From: Metasolibacillus fluoroglycofenilyticus
GTDB taxonomy: Bacteria; Bacillota; Bacilli; Bacillales_A; Planococcaceae
Direction of reading: 5' to 3'
Assembly: GCF_003049645.1 (NCBI RefSeq)
Contig: NZ_PYWK01000002.1
Span: 290,915-354,914, forward strand
DNA: 64,000 nt
The notes beneath the pieces are model-generated. The model ran no database searches. It saw only the letters and a program-made list of their open reading frames with translations, and had not been told where the DNA came from. A program made the position numbers and the translations under genes. Of this stretch, positions 19,953-28,379 are shown one piece after another. Within the stretch, counting starts at the first letter, position 1. Every line of letters starts with the position of its first letter.

Positions 19953-19997
19953 ACTGTTATAATACAATACATATAAATAAATCAGTATTATAACAGT
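19953..19997. promoter_or_regulatory. 13-bp perfect inverted repeat between lplJ and yhfH
   Basis: ACTGTTATAATAC (19953-19965) and its exact complement (19985-19997) are 19 bases apart. The left arm includes a TATAAT at 19958-19963 that could be a -10 for yhfH, with a weak TTGTGT 17 bases upstream. A symmetric operator or a folded 5' leader are both possible. Confidence 0.6.
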
Positions 19998-20021
19998 TAA
20001 CTCAAGGGAGGGAAAATGCTT

Positions 20022-20147
20022 ATGTTAGAAAACGTAGTGGAATTTTTCAGAAACTTACCAGAGAAAACTTGTATACAATGCGGTAAAAAGATGGAAGAGC
20101 AAAGCGAATGCTACAGCCATGCTTGTGAAAACTGCAATAAAATCTAA
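20022..20147 (+). CDS. yhfH: YhfH family small zinc-ribbon-like protein
   Basis: 41-residue protein. It starts MLENVVEFFRNLPEK and has two CxxC pairs (C17/C20 and C35/C38) plus C30, so it probably binds one zinc ion. N-terminal LENVVEFFRNLP and the ECY spacing match the B. subtilis YhfH family, whose function is unknown. GGGAGGG lies 10-15 bases before the ATG. Its neighbours lplJ and lcfB are also near yhfH in B. subtilis. Confidence 0.88.
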   Translation: MLENVVEFFRNLPEKTCIQCGKKMEEQSECYSHACENCNKI

Positions 20148-20198
20148 TCACGTGAATCGCATCCCTATGATGATTCTATAAATGAACTGCTTACACAT

Positions 20199-20246
20199 AA
20201 AAGGCAACAAGAAGGCAAATATTCATTCGCCCTCTTGCTGCCTTTT
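20199..20246 (+). terminator. terminator of yhfH
   Basis: AAAAGGCAACAAGAAGGC and a matching downstream arm ending GCTGCCTTTT, loop about 12 bases, 52 bases after the yhfH stop. Confidence 0.8.
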
Positions 20247-20399
20247 GCAATTTTATATTCATGATGGGGATAAAACCGGAAAATAATCATCTTAGACCTA
20301 TTTTTTATTCAAGTAATTCTCTTTGTTTATCTTTTTACTAGGGACTGTCCCATAGCAGATAGTGACAATTTATTGTCACCACCCGCATATTTACAGCAA

Positions 20400-20419
20400 A
20401 TAGCTTTTATAAAAGCTAT
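20400..20419. terminator. 20-bp perfect palindrome after yhgE
   Basis: ATAGCTTTTATAAAAGCTAT, 24 bases past the yhgE stop, plus a GTGACAAT/ATTGTCAC inverted repeat at about 20361-20380. Likely part of the yhgE transcript end. The rest of 20247-20443 shows nothing else. Confidence 0.45.
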
Positions 20420-20443
20420 GGTTGAAAAGGTGTACCCTTTCCA

Positions 20444-22633
20444 TTATGCCTCTTGCTTCGAATAGCGACGCGTAAAAATTAATGCGAAGTAGCCAAGCGT
20501 AATTGCTAAGCTTACAACTGCAAAGCCCGCTAATACGGCAAAGTTGAAGCCTAAGAAGGCTGTGTCACCTGTGGAGATGGCTACTTTAAATGCTTGCACA
20601 GAGTACGTCATTGGGAAGAATGGGTTAAATGCGCGCAATGGCATTGGCACTAATTCTAATGGGAATGTACCCGCACTTGTTGTTAATTGGATGATTAAAA
20701 TGAGGATAGCTACAAAGCGTCCCGGGTCACCCATAATTGATACAAGCATTTGAATAATCGCTAAAAATGTGAAGCTTGTTAATACTGTTGTTAACATAAA
20801 CCACGGCAAACTTTCTACCTGTAGCCCTAAAATACCAACGACAATTGCAACTGTAATCGCTGATTGGATTATACCAACCACTGCTAGTACAAAAACTTTA
20901 CTGAAGAACCACGTAACCGCATTTGTCGGGCGAGCTGCGGGTTCTACAAATGGGAACACAATCGAAATTAATAGAGCACCTACGAATAATCCTAATGAAA
21001 TAAAGTATGGTGCGAAACCAGTTCCATAGTTAGGTACATGGTTTACTACAGTTTTCTCTACATCTACAGGCTGTGCAACCATTTCATAGTTCGCATCACT
21101 AGAGTCAATATTAGCCTCTTCGCTTGCTTCTTGTAATTTAGACGTTAATGTTGTCGCACCTTCAGCAAGTTCCTTCGTACCTTCTGCTAAAGTAGTAGAG
21201 CCATCAGCTAATTCACCAGATTTTTCAGCAAGTAGCGATGTGCCATCGTTTAATTTACCTGTACCAGAAACGACCGTATTTAAGCCTGCTGCTAATTCGT
21301 TAGCTCCAGTTTTTGCTGCATTAGCACCTTCTGTTAATTCATTTAATTTTTCAGCAATCGCTGCATTACCACCAACAATTGTATGAATTCCGCTACTTAA
21401 AGCATCGCTACTTGCTACAAGATTATTTGCACCTTCTGTAATTTGTTGTTGACCTGCAAGTAATTGATTGCTGCTTTCATTTAACTGTGAAACGCCTTGC
21501 TGCAATGAGTTGGAGCTTACTGTTAAATTGTTTAAGCCCTCAACCAATTGTGTACTACCTTCATTTAATTGTGTTAATGTCGCCTGCAAACTCTCTGCCT
21601 TTTCAGCAGGTAGTGTCGCTAAAATTTGTTGCATTTGCTCTGATAACGAGTCAATGCCTGCATTTAATTTTGTTGCACTATCGCTTAATTGATTGGCACC
21701 AGCCTGCAAATTGCCTGTGCTTTCTGTTAAAGAGCCTAATCCTTCATTAAATGACTGCTGTTTTTCTACTAATGTTTTTTGGCTGTCCGCAATTTGTGCC
21801 GCGCCATCCGTATAATTATTTATCCCTTGTGCGAGTTGCTTTGCGCCAGTCGATAATTCATCTGCACCTGCTGCGAGCTGTGAGCTACCTTGTGCGAGCT
21901 TTGCTACACCATCAGCTAAGCTTGTTGCTCCTGTTGCTGCCTTTTGCGCGCCTTGCTTTAACTCACTCGTACCATCAGCAAGCTCAATTGTGCTCGATGC
22001 TAACTGCTCTAAATAGCCTTGTAAATCATTAGCGCCATTCATAATTTCCTTAGCGCCCTCATCTAATTTAGATGCACCATCAGCCGCCTCAGCAAAGCCA
22101 TCGCCTAGTTGCGTAATGGAAGTAAATAATTTTTCAGCATAGGTTTTTGCTACTTGCGAATTGACTTCAATTTTAATCTTTTCCATGGCTGTCTCACCAA
22201 TTTGAGCACTTAAAAAGTTAAAGCCCTCGTTTGGAATATAGTCAATTACTAATTTTGATGGCTGTTCGTCAAGCAATGTTGTTGCGTGTTGAGAGAAGTT
22301 TTCTGGAATGCGGATAAGCATATAGTAATTACGATCCTGAAGTTGCTCCTCCGCATCCTCCGCTGTTATTTCTTCAAACTTAAATTGCTCACTTGAAACA
22401 AGCTTATCCGTCAGCTCCTCACCAAGCTGCATCGTTTCCCCTTCAAATGTTGCACCAGTATCCTCGTTTACAATCGCAACAGGTAAATTCGTTAATTGTG
22501 CATAAGGATTCCAAAATGCCCATAAAAACATCCCGCTATACAGTACTGGAATGAATAGTACTGCAATGATTGATATGAACATTTTGCGTGTCTTGAAAAT
22601 TTGCAACCATTCAGATTTAAACACTGTTATCAC
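20444..22633 (-). CDS. yhgE: YhgE/Pip family membrane protein
   Basis: 729 residues. One N-terminal membrane helix (about 18-40), then a long extracytoplasmic region and five to six C-terminal helices (about 545-720) of ABC-2 permease type. From about 185 to 525 there are near-heptad repeats of the L-x2-G-A/S-x2-L type (for example GASKLDEGAKEI), predicted to form a long coiled stalk. This is the phage-infection-protein/EsaA-like family; Pip is a phage receptor in Lactococcus. The upstream TetR gene and its operators indicate repression by YhgD. Confidence 0.88.
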   Translation of the reverse strand: MITVFKSEWLQIFKTRKMFISIIAVLFIPVLYSGMFLWAFWNPYAQLTNLPVAIVNEDTGATFEGETMQLGEELTDKLVSSEQFKFEEITAEDAEEQLQDRNYYMLIRIPENFSQHATTLLDEQPSKLVIDYIPNEGFNFLSAQIGETAMEKIKIEVNSQVAKTYAEKLFTSITQLGDGFAEAADGASKLDEGAKEIMNGANDLQGYLEQLASSTIELADGTSELKQGAQKAATGATSLADGVAKLAQGSSQLAAGADELSTGAKQLAQGINNYTDGAAQIADSQKTLVEKQQSFNEGLGSLTESTGNLQAGANQLSDSATKLNAGIDSLSEQMQQILATLPAEKAESLQATLTQLNEGSTQLVEGLNNLTVSSNSLQQGVSQLNESSNQLLAGQQQITEGANNLVASSDALSSGIHTIVGGNAAIAEKLNELTEGANAAKTGANELAAGLNTVVSGTGKLNDGTSLLAEKSGELADGSTTLAEGTKELAEGATTLTSKLQEASEEANIDSSDANYEMVAQPVDVEKTVVNHVPNYGTGFAPYFISLGLFVGALLISIVFPFVEPAARPTNAVTWFFSKVFVLAVVGIIQSAITVAIVVGILGLQVESLPWFMLTTVLTSFTFLAIIQMLVSIMGDPGRFVAILILIIQLTTSAGTFPLELVPMPLRAFNPFFPMTYSVQAFKVAISTGDTAFLGFNFAVLAGFAVVSLAITLGYFALIFTRRYSKQEA

Positions 22634-22649
22634 CTTTCTTTTTACGAAT

Positions 22650-22672
22650 TGACCGAAATCGTCATACGGTCA
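22650..22672. promoter_or_regulatory. YhgD-type operator before yhgE
   Basis: TGACCG-N11-CGGTCA, 16 bases before the yhgE start codon. The half-site matches sequence at the yhgD promoter (GACCGAAAT in both), which supports a shared TetR operator. Confidence 0.6.
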
Positions 22673-22687
22673 CTTTAGAGTAATAAA

Positions 22688-22873
22688 AAATCAAAGTTCT
22701 GTCCGAAAAGCTGACTCATCTTTGATACAACAAAAAGTTGATTGTACTTAGCCATTTTAAAGTCAAAGGAAAAGACGTTAGATTCACTGTTTATAACCTT
22801 TTAAAACGGTCATTATTTTAATAAAGGATAAATGAATCGTCTGAAAAGCAGTGCTTTGCATGCTTTTCGGACG
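22688..22873. repeat. gene-end dispersed repeat, diverged copy, with terminator
   Basis: Between yhgD and yhgE. Starts GTCCGAAAAGC and contains CATTATTTTAATAAAG, shared with 52581-52604. Ends in hairpin CGTCTGAAAAGCA/TGCTTTTCGGACG (22838-22873), which would terminate yhgD transcripts and so separate the two genes. Confidence 0.55.
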
Positions 22874-22889
22874 CCCTCTGATTTTTCGA

Positions 22890-23459
22890 TTACCTCTGTA
22901 AGCCTCTGAAAATCGTTTGCTTAAAAATAGCCAAAATTTGGTCTTCACTCATTGGCTCATCATGTATTTGCTGCCAATCTACAACGAATGCTAAATAAGA
23001 TTTAAACAATAAATACGCGACGAGTGGCGCATTGCAATCATGCACTTCACCTTTGTTAATGCCGATTTCAATGCGACTAGCAATATAAGAAACTCCCTCA
23101 CTTTCAATATCTTGAAGCATTTGCTTAACTGCTGGTGTACGTAATTCCTTTTCTTCCTCAATCAATTTTGCAAAAAGGACATGGCGCTCTCTAAATTCCA
23201 GCATTTTCATTAATACACTATGACCATTTTCAGTAAATGATTTATTTGTATCAATTGTTGCATCCATCGCGATTTTCATTTCTTTAATAAGCGACAAGAC
23301 AACTTCTTTTAAAATTTCTTCTTTATTAGAGAAAAATGTATAAATCGTTCCTTTTCCGACGTTTGCAATTTTAGCTACTTGCTCCATTGTCGTTCCCTTA
23401 TAACCGAATAAAGAAAATGACTTAGTAGCTGCTTCTAAAATTTCCTGTCTGCGATCCAA
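22890..23459 (-). CDS. yhgD: TetR-family repressor YhgD
   Basis: 189 residues. Residues 1-50 form the TetR helix-turn-helix (ILEAATKSFSLFGYKGTTM, VGKGTIYTFFSNKEEIL); the rest is a ligand/dimer domain. Position next to yhgE and near hmoB and the hem genes is as in B. subtilis, where yhgD neighbours yhgE. Its own promoter carries an operator just after the -10, so autorepression is likely. The inducer is unknown. Confidence 0.85.
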   Translation of the reverse strand: MDRRQEILEAATKSFSLFGYKGTTMEQVAKIANVGKGTIYTFFSNKEEILKEVVLSLIKEMKIAMDATIDTNKSFTENGHSVLMKMLEFRERHVLFAKLIEEEKELRTPAVKQMLQDIESEGVSYIASRIEIGINKGEVHDCNAPLVAYLLFKSYLAFVVDWQQIHDEPMSEDQILAIFKQTIFRGLQR

Positions 23460-23500
23460 TTCATTCCCCCCTTTTTCATAAAGAATATCTTTTAAAATAA

Positions 23501-23563
23501 AATGACCAGAAAACCATTTCGGTCATCTGGTCATTATTATACACGCCTCAAAAAAATTTGCAA
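23501..23563 (-). promoter_or_regulatory. yhgD promoter with autoregulatory operator
   Basis: Minus-strand TTGCAA (23558-23563), 16-base spacer, TATAAT (23536-23541). Directly downstream, AATGACCAGA (23501-23510) and TCTGGTCATT (23526-23535) form 10-bp perfect arms with a second GGTCA inside. The layout fits a repressor covering the transcription start. Confidence 0.7.
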
Positions 23564-23626
23564 GTATTTATCTTGTTTCAGTAAAAAAAATTTCCTTCCC
23601 TATAAGACGATGAGATGAATGCTTTA

Positions 23627-24124
23627 TTAATGGCCACCTTCATCATCTTCTCCATGGTCCTCATCGTCACCATGCTCACCATGGTTCATCGAATTATCGC
23701 TATTATCTTCTATTACTTTACTCATATCTGGACTACCAGCAATAATTTGCTGTTTCGGCATAACATGAATGCTTCGTGCTGTTGTATGTGCAAACATATA
23801 ATAAACACCATCATGCTCAAAATTAAATTTCGCTTTATAAACGCCATCTTTATCTAACTTGCCATCTATCATATGTCCTTCATCTCTTAAGCCCGATTCC
23901 CATACCTCGAATTGAACAACTGCATCATCTACATTCTCTTCTCCTTGTGTGACATAAGCGATTAAGTCGATTTCCTCATTCACTGCGACAGCTTCTGGTG
24001 TTTGAATTTCTACTACAATTTCCTGGGGCATAACGCCGTTGTCTAAAGTATCTACTTCTGGCTCGTCATTACAGCCTACTAAAAACATTGGTACTGCTAA
24101 TAAACTTAAAAACCACTTTTTCAT
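23627..24124 (-). CDS. lipoprotein with YtkA/FixH-like domain and His-Asp-rich tail
   Basis: 165 residues. Signal peptide with lipobox LVGC at Cys18; beta-sandwich YtkA-like domain about 30-130 (EIQTPEAVAVNEEIDLIAYV, DGVYYMFAHTTARS); and an acidic, histidine-rich end (HGEHGDDEDHGEDDEGGH) suggestive of metal binding. Last gene of an operon with a second lipoprotein and a two-component system; four bases separate it from the kinase gene. Relatives of this domain are linked to copper handling and to cytochrome oxidase assembly, but its role here is inference. Confidence 0.75.
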   Translation of the reverse strand: MKKWFLSLLAVPMFLVGCNDEPEVDTLDNGVMPQEIVVEIQTPEAVAVNEEIDLIAYVTQGEENVDDAVVQFEVWESGLRDEGHMIDGKLDKDGVYKAKFNFEHDGVYYMFAHTTARSIHVMPKQQIIAGSPDMSKVIEDNSDNSMNHGEHGDDEDHGEDDEGGH

Positions 24125-24127
24125 TAT

Positions 24128-25516
24128 TTATTCCTCCATTAATGGTATTTTCACATACACACATGTGCCTATGCTTAATTCACTTTCTATCGTTAACTGT
24201 CCTTTGTGCTGCTTAATAAGCTGCTCAACAATTGATAGACCTAGTCCACTGCCACCATCAGACCGACTTCTTGCCTTATTCACCCGATAAAAACGCTCTG
24301 TTATATGCGGTAAATCCTCTTTTGGAATACCAATACCGACATCCTTTATCGAAATTAGTGCATAGCGCTCAGCAATAGCTGTTGTAATTTCCACCTTTGA
24401 ACCTACCGAAGAATAGCGAATTGCATTTTCTAAAATATTGATAAAAATTTGCTTTAACTTTTCCTCATCACCTAAAACAATTAATTCCTCATCAAGTGTT
24501 TCACGTAGTTCAATTTGTTTTATCTGTGCGGAAGCGTGTAAAATAGCCGTCACCTCACGCACTGTTTCTGCTAGGGCAATCGGGTAAAGCTCTAGTTCCT
24601 CTTGCTCCTGTGTCGTACGCGCTAATTGCAAAAGTTCATTCGTTAAACGCTCCATACGACTAGCCTCGCGCGTAATAAGTTGGATGGCTTCACGCTGTTC
24701 TTCCTCAGTCATATAATTTTGACCAATCGCCTCGCTATAGCCTTTAACATAGCTAATAGGCGTTCGGAGCTCATGGGAAACAGTCGCTAAAAAGGTTTTT
24801 TGCTGCTCGTCCTCCTGCTGGATAGCATATGCCATTTGATTAAAGGCCTCTGCAAGCTGACCTACCTCATCCTTTGATGCTACATTCACTCTTGTCTCAT
24901 AATTACCTTCTGTCATTTTTTCCGCTGCCTGTTGCACCTCATGAAGCGGTCGCATAATACGGCGTAGCCCCTGTGCTATAAAGAAAGCTACACATAAGGA
25001 AAACAGTGCAGCCCCACCAATTAAAAAGCCAATTTCAGTATTAGCTAACTCGCTAATTTTTGTTAGTGGATAATATAAATAAATAATGCCTTCTAAGCGA
25101 TTGTACTCAGTAAAAGGCAGTATGACGGAAATAATAGGGCGGTCGAAGCGCTTTTCATAGCCTACCTTCGTCACCGTCTCCCCTTGCAGTAATTGCTCGC
25201 GCTCACTCGGCCCAATGAGCGTATCATAATCTATGTCAAACGGTACACAAGCACTTAGTTCACGTGGATTGCGCACCGCAAATATTTGAAAATGAGAATA
25301 CGCATTGAAGTCCTCAACGCGTGCTATCAATGCATCGTCCACTTTCCCACCACGATACATCGTTTGCAGCTTTTCTCCTACTTCTATCATCGACTGCTCC
25401 ATATCAGAAACATAAAGCTCTTCATAAATGAAGTTTGATAAAATATACATAAAAGCAATTGTCGCGATAAGTAAGCTGCACATTAATACCCATATTTTTG
25501 TCGTCAGCTTTTTCAT
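24128..25516 (-). CDS. sensor histidine kinase
   Basis: 462 residues: membrane helix about 10-30, extracytoplasmic sensor about 31-160, second helix about 163-185, HAMP about 186-238, HisKA with SHELRTPISYVKGY near 250, then the ATP-binding domain with ILENAIRYS, KDVGIGIPKEDL and GGSGLGLSIVEQL. The ATG at 25516 overlaps the regulator stop (ATGA) with GGAGA 6 bases upstream. Full-length and intact. Signal unknown. Confidence 0.9.
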   Translation of the reverse strand: MKKLTTKIWVLMCSLLIATIAFMYILSNFIYEELYVSDMEQSMIEVGEKLQTMYRGGKVDDALIARVEDFNAYSHFQIFAVRNPRELSACVPFDIDYDTLIGPSEREQLLQGETVTKVGYEKRFDRPIISVILPFTEYNRLEGIIYLYYPLTKISELANTEIGFLIGGAALFSLCVAFFIAQGLRRIMRPLHEVQQAAEKMTEGNYETRVNVASKDEVGQLAEAFNQMAYAIQQEDEQQKTFLATVSHELRTPISYVKGYSEAIGQNYMTEEEQREAIQLITREASRMERLTNELLQLARTTQEQEELELYPIALAETVREVTAILHASAQIKQIELRETLDEELIVLGDEEKLKQIFINILENAIRYSSVGSKVEITTAIAERYALISIKDVGIGIPKEDLPHITERFYRVNKARSRSDGGSGLGLSIVEQLIKQHKGQLTIESELSIGTCVYVKIPLMEE

Positions 25517-26205
25517 AATGGTTCTCCGAATCGATAGCCGATTCCCCAAACCGTTTGGATATACTCACTCGCCTCTTTTAATTGTTTGCCAAGCTTTAAA
25601 CGCAATGTTTTAATATGCGTGTCGACTGTGCGCGTCCCCCCCGCATAATCCATATTCCAAATGCGCTCTAGCAACTGCTCGCGCGAATAAACGATATTAG
25701 GATTTTGCATAAACAAATAAAGTATTTCATATTCCTTTAATGTTAATGGCACTGCTACATCTTGAACGAAAACTTTTCTCGACACTTCATCTATTTTAAT
25801 CACACCATATACGAGCAGCTTTTGTCCTGCTTGTAAATCCACTGTTTCTGAACGTCTCAGGACAGCAAAAATTCTAGCAATAACCTCACTTGCAGTAAAA
25901 GGTTTGACAATATAATCATCAGCTCCAATTGTTAAGCCATTTACTTTATCCTCATTCGCATCTTTTGCAGTTAAAAAAATAATGGGCACATTGGAAGTTT
26001 GTCGAATTGTTTTGCAGACAGTAAAGCCGTCAAGTTCTGGCATCATAATATCTAGTAAAATGAGGTCAATGGAATGTTTATTTAATTGCTCATATGCCTC
26101 GTAGCCGTTTGCCGCTGTAATAGTTTGTATGCTCTCCTTGCGCAAAACGACTTCTAACAAATTTCGCATATCCCGCTCATCATCTACAATTAATACAGTT
26201 GTCAT
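25513..26205 (-). CDS. OmpR/PhoB-family response regulator
   Basis: 230 residues: receiver with VDDERDMR, phospho-acceptor in LLDIMMPELDG and KPF; winged-helix domain ending VWGIGYRF. Start codon follows the stop of the upstream lipoprotein gene with no gap (TAAATG), and its stop overlaps the kinase start. Part of a lipoprotein-regulator-kinase-lipoprotein operon. Confidence 0.9.
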   Translation of the reverse strand: MTTVLIVDDERDMRNLLEVVLRKESIQTITAANGYEAYEQLNKHSIDLILLDIMMPELDGFTVCKTIRQTSNVPIIFLTAKDANEDKVNGLTIGADDYIVKPFTASEVIARIFAVLRRSETVDLQAGQKLLVYGVIKIDEVSRKVFVQDVAVPLTLKEYEILYLFMQNPNIVYSREQLLERIWNMDYAGGTRTVDTHIKTLRLKLGKQLKEASEYIQTVWGIGYRFGEPL

Positions 26206-27153
26206 TTAGGAATCCCCCCTTACCAGCAGTTGAAACGGCCCTTTTTCTGTTGAAATCGTTTCATCTATTTGACCTTGCTTGATAAAATATAATTTATTAT
26301 CATCGTAGCCTGCAACGATAATATAATTATTAAAATAAGCAACTACAAATGGATTTGCTCCCACCTCTAATTTCCATTTAATTTCACCTGTCGGCTCTGC
26401 CACATAAAGCATATTGCTACCATGACTGACAATCGCAAGCTCGTCCTCTTTTTGTGCAAAGCCCACAGGCATAATGGGCATTGTTCGCCTATAGAGCTCA
26501 GTACCTGTCGCTAAATCAAGCGCTTTTATCGCCTCATTTGGACGTATACCTTCACCATGTCCTCCGATGAATAACGTGTTATCAATTATCGCAAAGCCAT
26601 GTGATGATTTTTCAATCGGCCATTCTGCCTGCAACTCTAAATCTTCCATTGAAACAACAGATAAAACAGTATCTTTGTAATTGACAACATATAACAAGCC
26701 TTCATGCGCAATCATCGACATTGGATAGTTGCGTAAAGCAAGCTCTCCATCCGGTTCACCATATAAATTATAGCGCATTAAACTATTCGTCCGGCTATTC
26801 GTTAAAAAAATCATTTGCTCGTCTTTCGCGTAATAGGCATTCGTTGTTCCAATACCCGTTTCCATTGTCGCGAGCTTTTTTCCCGAGGATAGCTCATAAA
26901 TATCAGCCTCTGTCAATTGATGACCATATAATAAAACTCGATCTTGTTGAAGTAATATTGCACCTGTATATGCTTTTTCAAACGCCCAAGTTGTGAGTAG
27001 TTCACCATGTTTATCATAAAAAGTAATTGAAGGCTCTAAAATATTCACTGCTGCAACGAACGATTGATGTGGATTAATGCTCGCATAGCGTTCACCTGTA
27101 CAGCCAACTAATAACAATACAAAAGCAATCATGCATGTTAGTTGATACTTCAT
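26206..27153 (-). CDS. beta-propeller lipoprotein
   Basis: 315 residues with signal peptide and lipobox LLVGC (Cys18). The rest looks like a seven-bladed propeller of the YncE/quinoprotein type: repeated strands such as LFIGGHGEGIRP, LLYVVNYKDTVLSVV and NYIIVAGYDDNKLYFI. No enzyme motif is visible. It is first in the operon and read-coupled to the response regulator, so it may report an extracellular condition to the kinase. Function not established. Confidence 0.7.
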   Translation of the reverse strand: MKYQLTCMIAFVLLLVGCTGERYASINPHQSFVAAVNILEPSITFYDKHGELLTTWAFEKAYTGAILLQQDRVLLYGHQLTEADIYELSSGKKLATMETGIGTTNAYYAKDEQMIFLTNSRTNSLMRYNLYGEPDGELALRNYPMSMIAHEGLLYVVNYKDTVLSVVSMEDLELQAEWPIEKSSHGFAIIDNTLFIGGHGEGIRPNEAIKALDLATGTELYRRTMPIMPVGFAQKEDELAIVSHGSNMLYVAEPTGEIKWKLEVGANPFVVAYFNNYIIVAGYDDNKLYFIKQGQIDETISTEKGPFQLLVRGDS

Positions 27154-27351
27154 CTACTCATCCTCCCACTCCATCGTACTGGATAATTGTGAAATAATGA
27201 TGAAAAACTTACGGTAAATTTATGAACATTATATCTTCTAACAGCTAAGTAAGTGCATTGAATTCTACTTAAGCTCATTTTAAATCAATTACACCGAGGC
27301 TAACTCTAGTTGAGAAGCTTGAACTAGTGCTGTCTAATAAGACCTTTTTAT

Positions 27352-27460
27352 TTCGACGACGCATTGAAAGAAAGTTTTCTCTATTTTAATGAGGCAATAT
27401 TTTACCGAAACACTAAATAAAGCGTCCAAAACGCCGGCTACTGCACGGCTTTTTGGACGC
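27352..27460. repeat. gene-end dispersed repeat, short copy, with conserved-loop hairpin
   Basis: Holds CGACGCATTGAAAG and TTTTAATGAGGCAATATTTT, as in the copy at 1640. Hairpin 27422-27460 has 15-bp arms (one mismatch) around GCTACTGCA, 6 bases past the ycgQ stop. The other part of the 313-base gap (27154-27351) shows nothing I can name. Confidence 0.55.
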
Positions 27461-27466
27461 CTCAAT

Positions 27467-28369
27467 TTATGAAGTGCTGTAAACATCGATAGGATATAAA
27501 TAAGGTGTTTCAGGCTCTTGAATTTCTACCCATTGCTCTATTTTAATAATTGGCAAATATGCCCCGTCAAACTCCGTTATATCTAGTGTTCCAATTACCT
27601 CAACCCATGTATCCTCAGCAAGAGAAGTTGCTTCAGGGAAATCAGAAAGGAAACCTACTATATTAGCATCTGCAATGCAATGTGTAATAAAAAATCTTGA
27701 TATGACCATTTGATTTTGAGCGAATTCCTCTTCTTTCAAAATAAAACCATTTAATTGAATTCTCCTTCCTATATATTCCGATACATTATTATTTATTTCG
27801 TCATAATAAATAATATAGTCTTCTGCAGCCATATTGATTTTTGATTTTTTAAAAAGCTCCTTCTTCAAAAGCTCATATTCATTTTCTTGCATTTCCTTTC
27901 TACCCTCTATTAATGCTGGGTCAGGCTCATGGTCATATATGTTTTCGACAATCGGTTTATTTGAGCTAACATAATCTCCTATATTAGCTTGCTGCTGTTT
28001 TGTCAGCATCATCACCCCTCCTTTTTTATCAGCAATTGTAGAACCTAATATTTGAGCTGGCAAAAGGAAGCCTGTAAGTATCGGTATAATAATAATTGTG
28101 TAGGAAAGAGCTTTTCTCGTAGTGAAGGACGTGTTTTCATGGTCATGTGTAGAACAGCAATGCTTGTCATGATGGTGCTTTTTTTCGGCAATTCTAGTTA
28201 ACTGTACTAAAAATAAAATAAAAAATAAAACTGCCGCTACTATACTTAAATTGCCGTATTTAGGATTGATAAGTTTTTTTATTTCACCAGTCCAATGCAG
28301 GCTAAAAAGCATCGCAGAAAATGACAGTAAAATGCAGGCTTTAAAAGCTTGTCGATAGCTAATTTTCAC
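27467..28369 (-). CDS. ycgQ: TIGR03943/UPF0703 family protein (YcgQ-like)
   Basis: 300 residues. Two N-terminal membrane helices flank a short loop that is rich in His and Cys (KKHHHDKHCCSTHDHE, about 63-78); a further helix lies near 95; the C-terminal half is soluble with an OB-like fold (GRRIQLNGFILKEE, WVEVIGTLD). YcgQ/YcgR pairs occur in many Firmicutes and are often near metal-responsive genes; the activity is unknown. GTG start with GGGGGGA upstream, 10 bases after ycgR. Confidence 0.82.
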   Translation of the reverse strand: MKISYRQAFKACILLSFSAMLFSLHWTGEIKKLINPKYGNLSIVAAVLFFILFLVQLTRIAEKKHHHDKHCCSTHDHENTSFTTRKALSYTIIIIPILTGFLLPAQILGSTIADKKGGVMMLTKQQQANIGDYVSSNKPIVENIYDHEPDPALIEGRKEMQENEYELLKKELFKKSKINMAAEDYIIYYDEINNNVSEYIGRRIQLNGFILKEEEFAQNQMVISRFFITHCIADANIVGFLSDFPEATSLAEDTWVEVIGTLDITEFDGAYLPIIKIEQWVEIQEPETPYLYPIDVYSTS

Positions 28370-28379
28370 GTTGTCCCCC

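Noticed and set aside
21468..22032. Plus-strand open frames opposite yhgE
   Set aside because: They arise from the repetitive codon pattern of the yhgE coiled stalk on the other strand.
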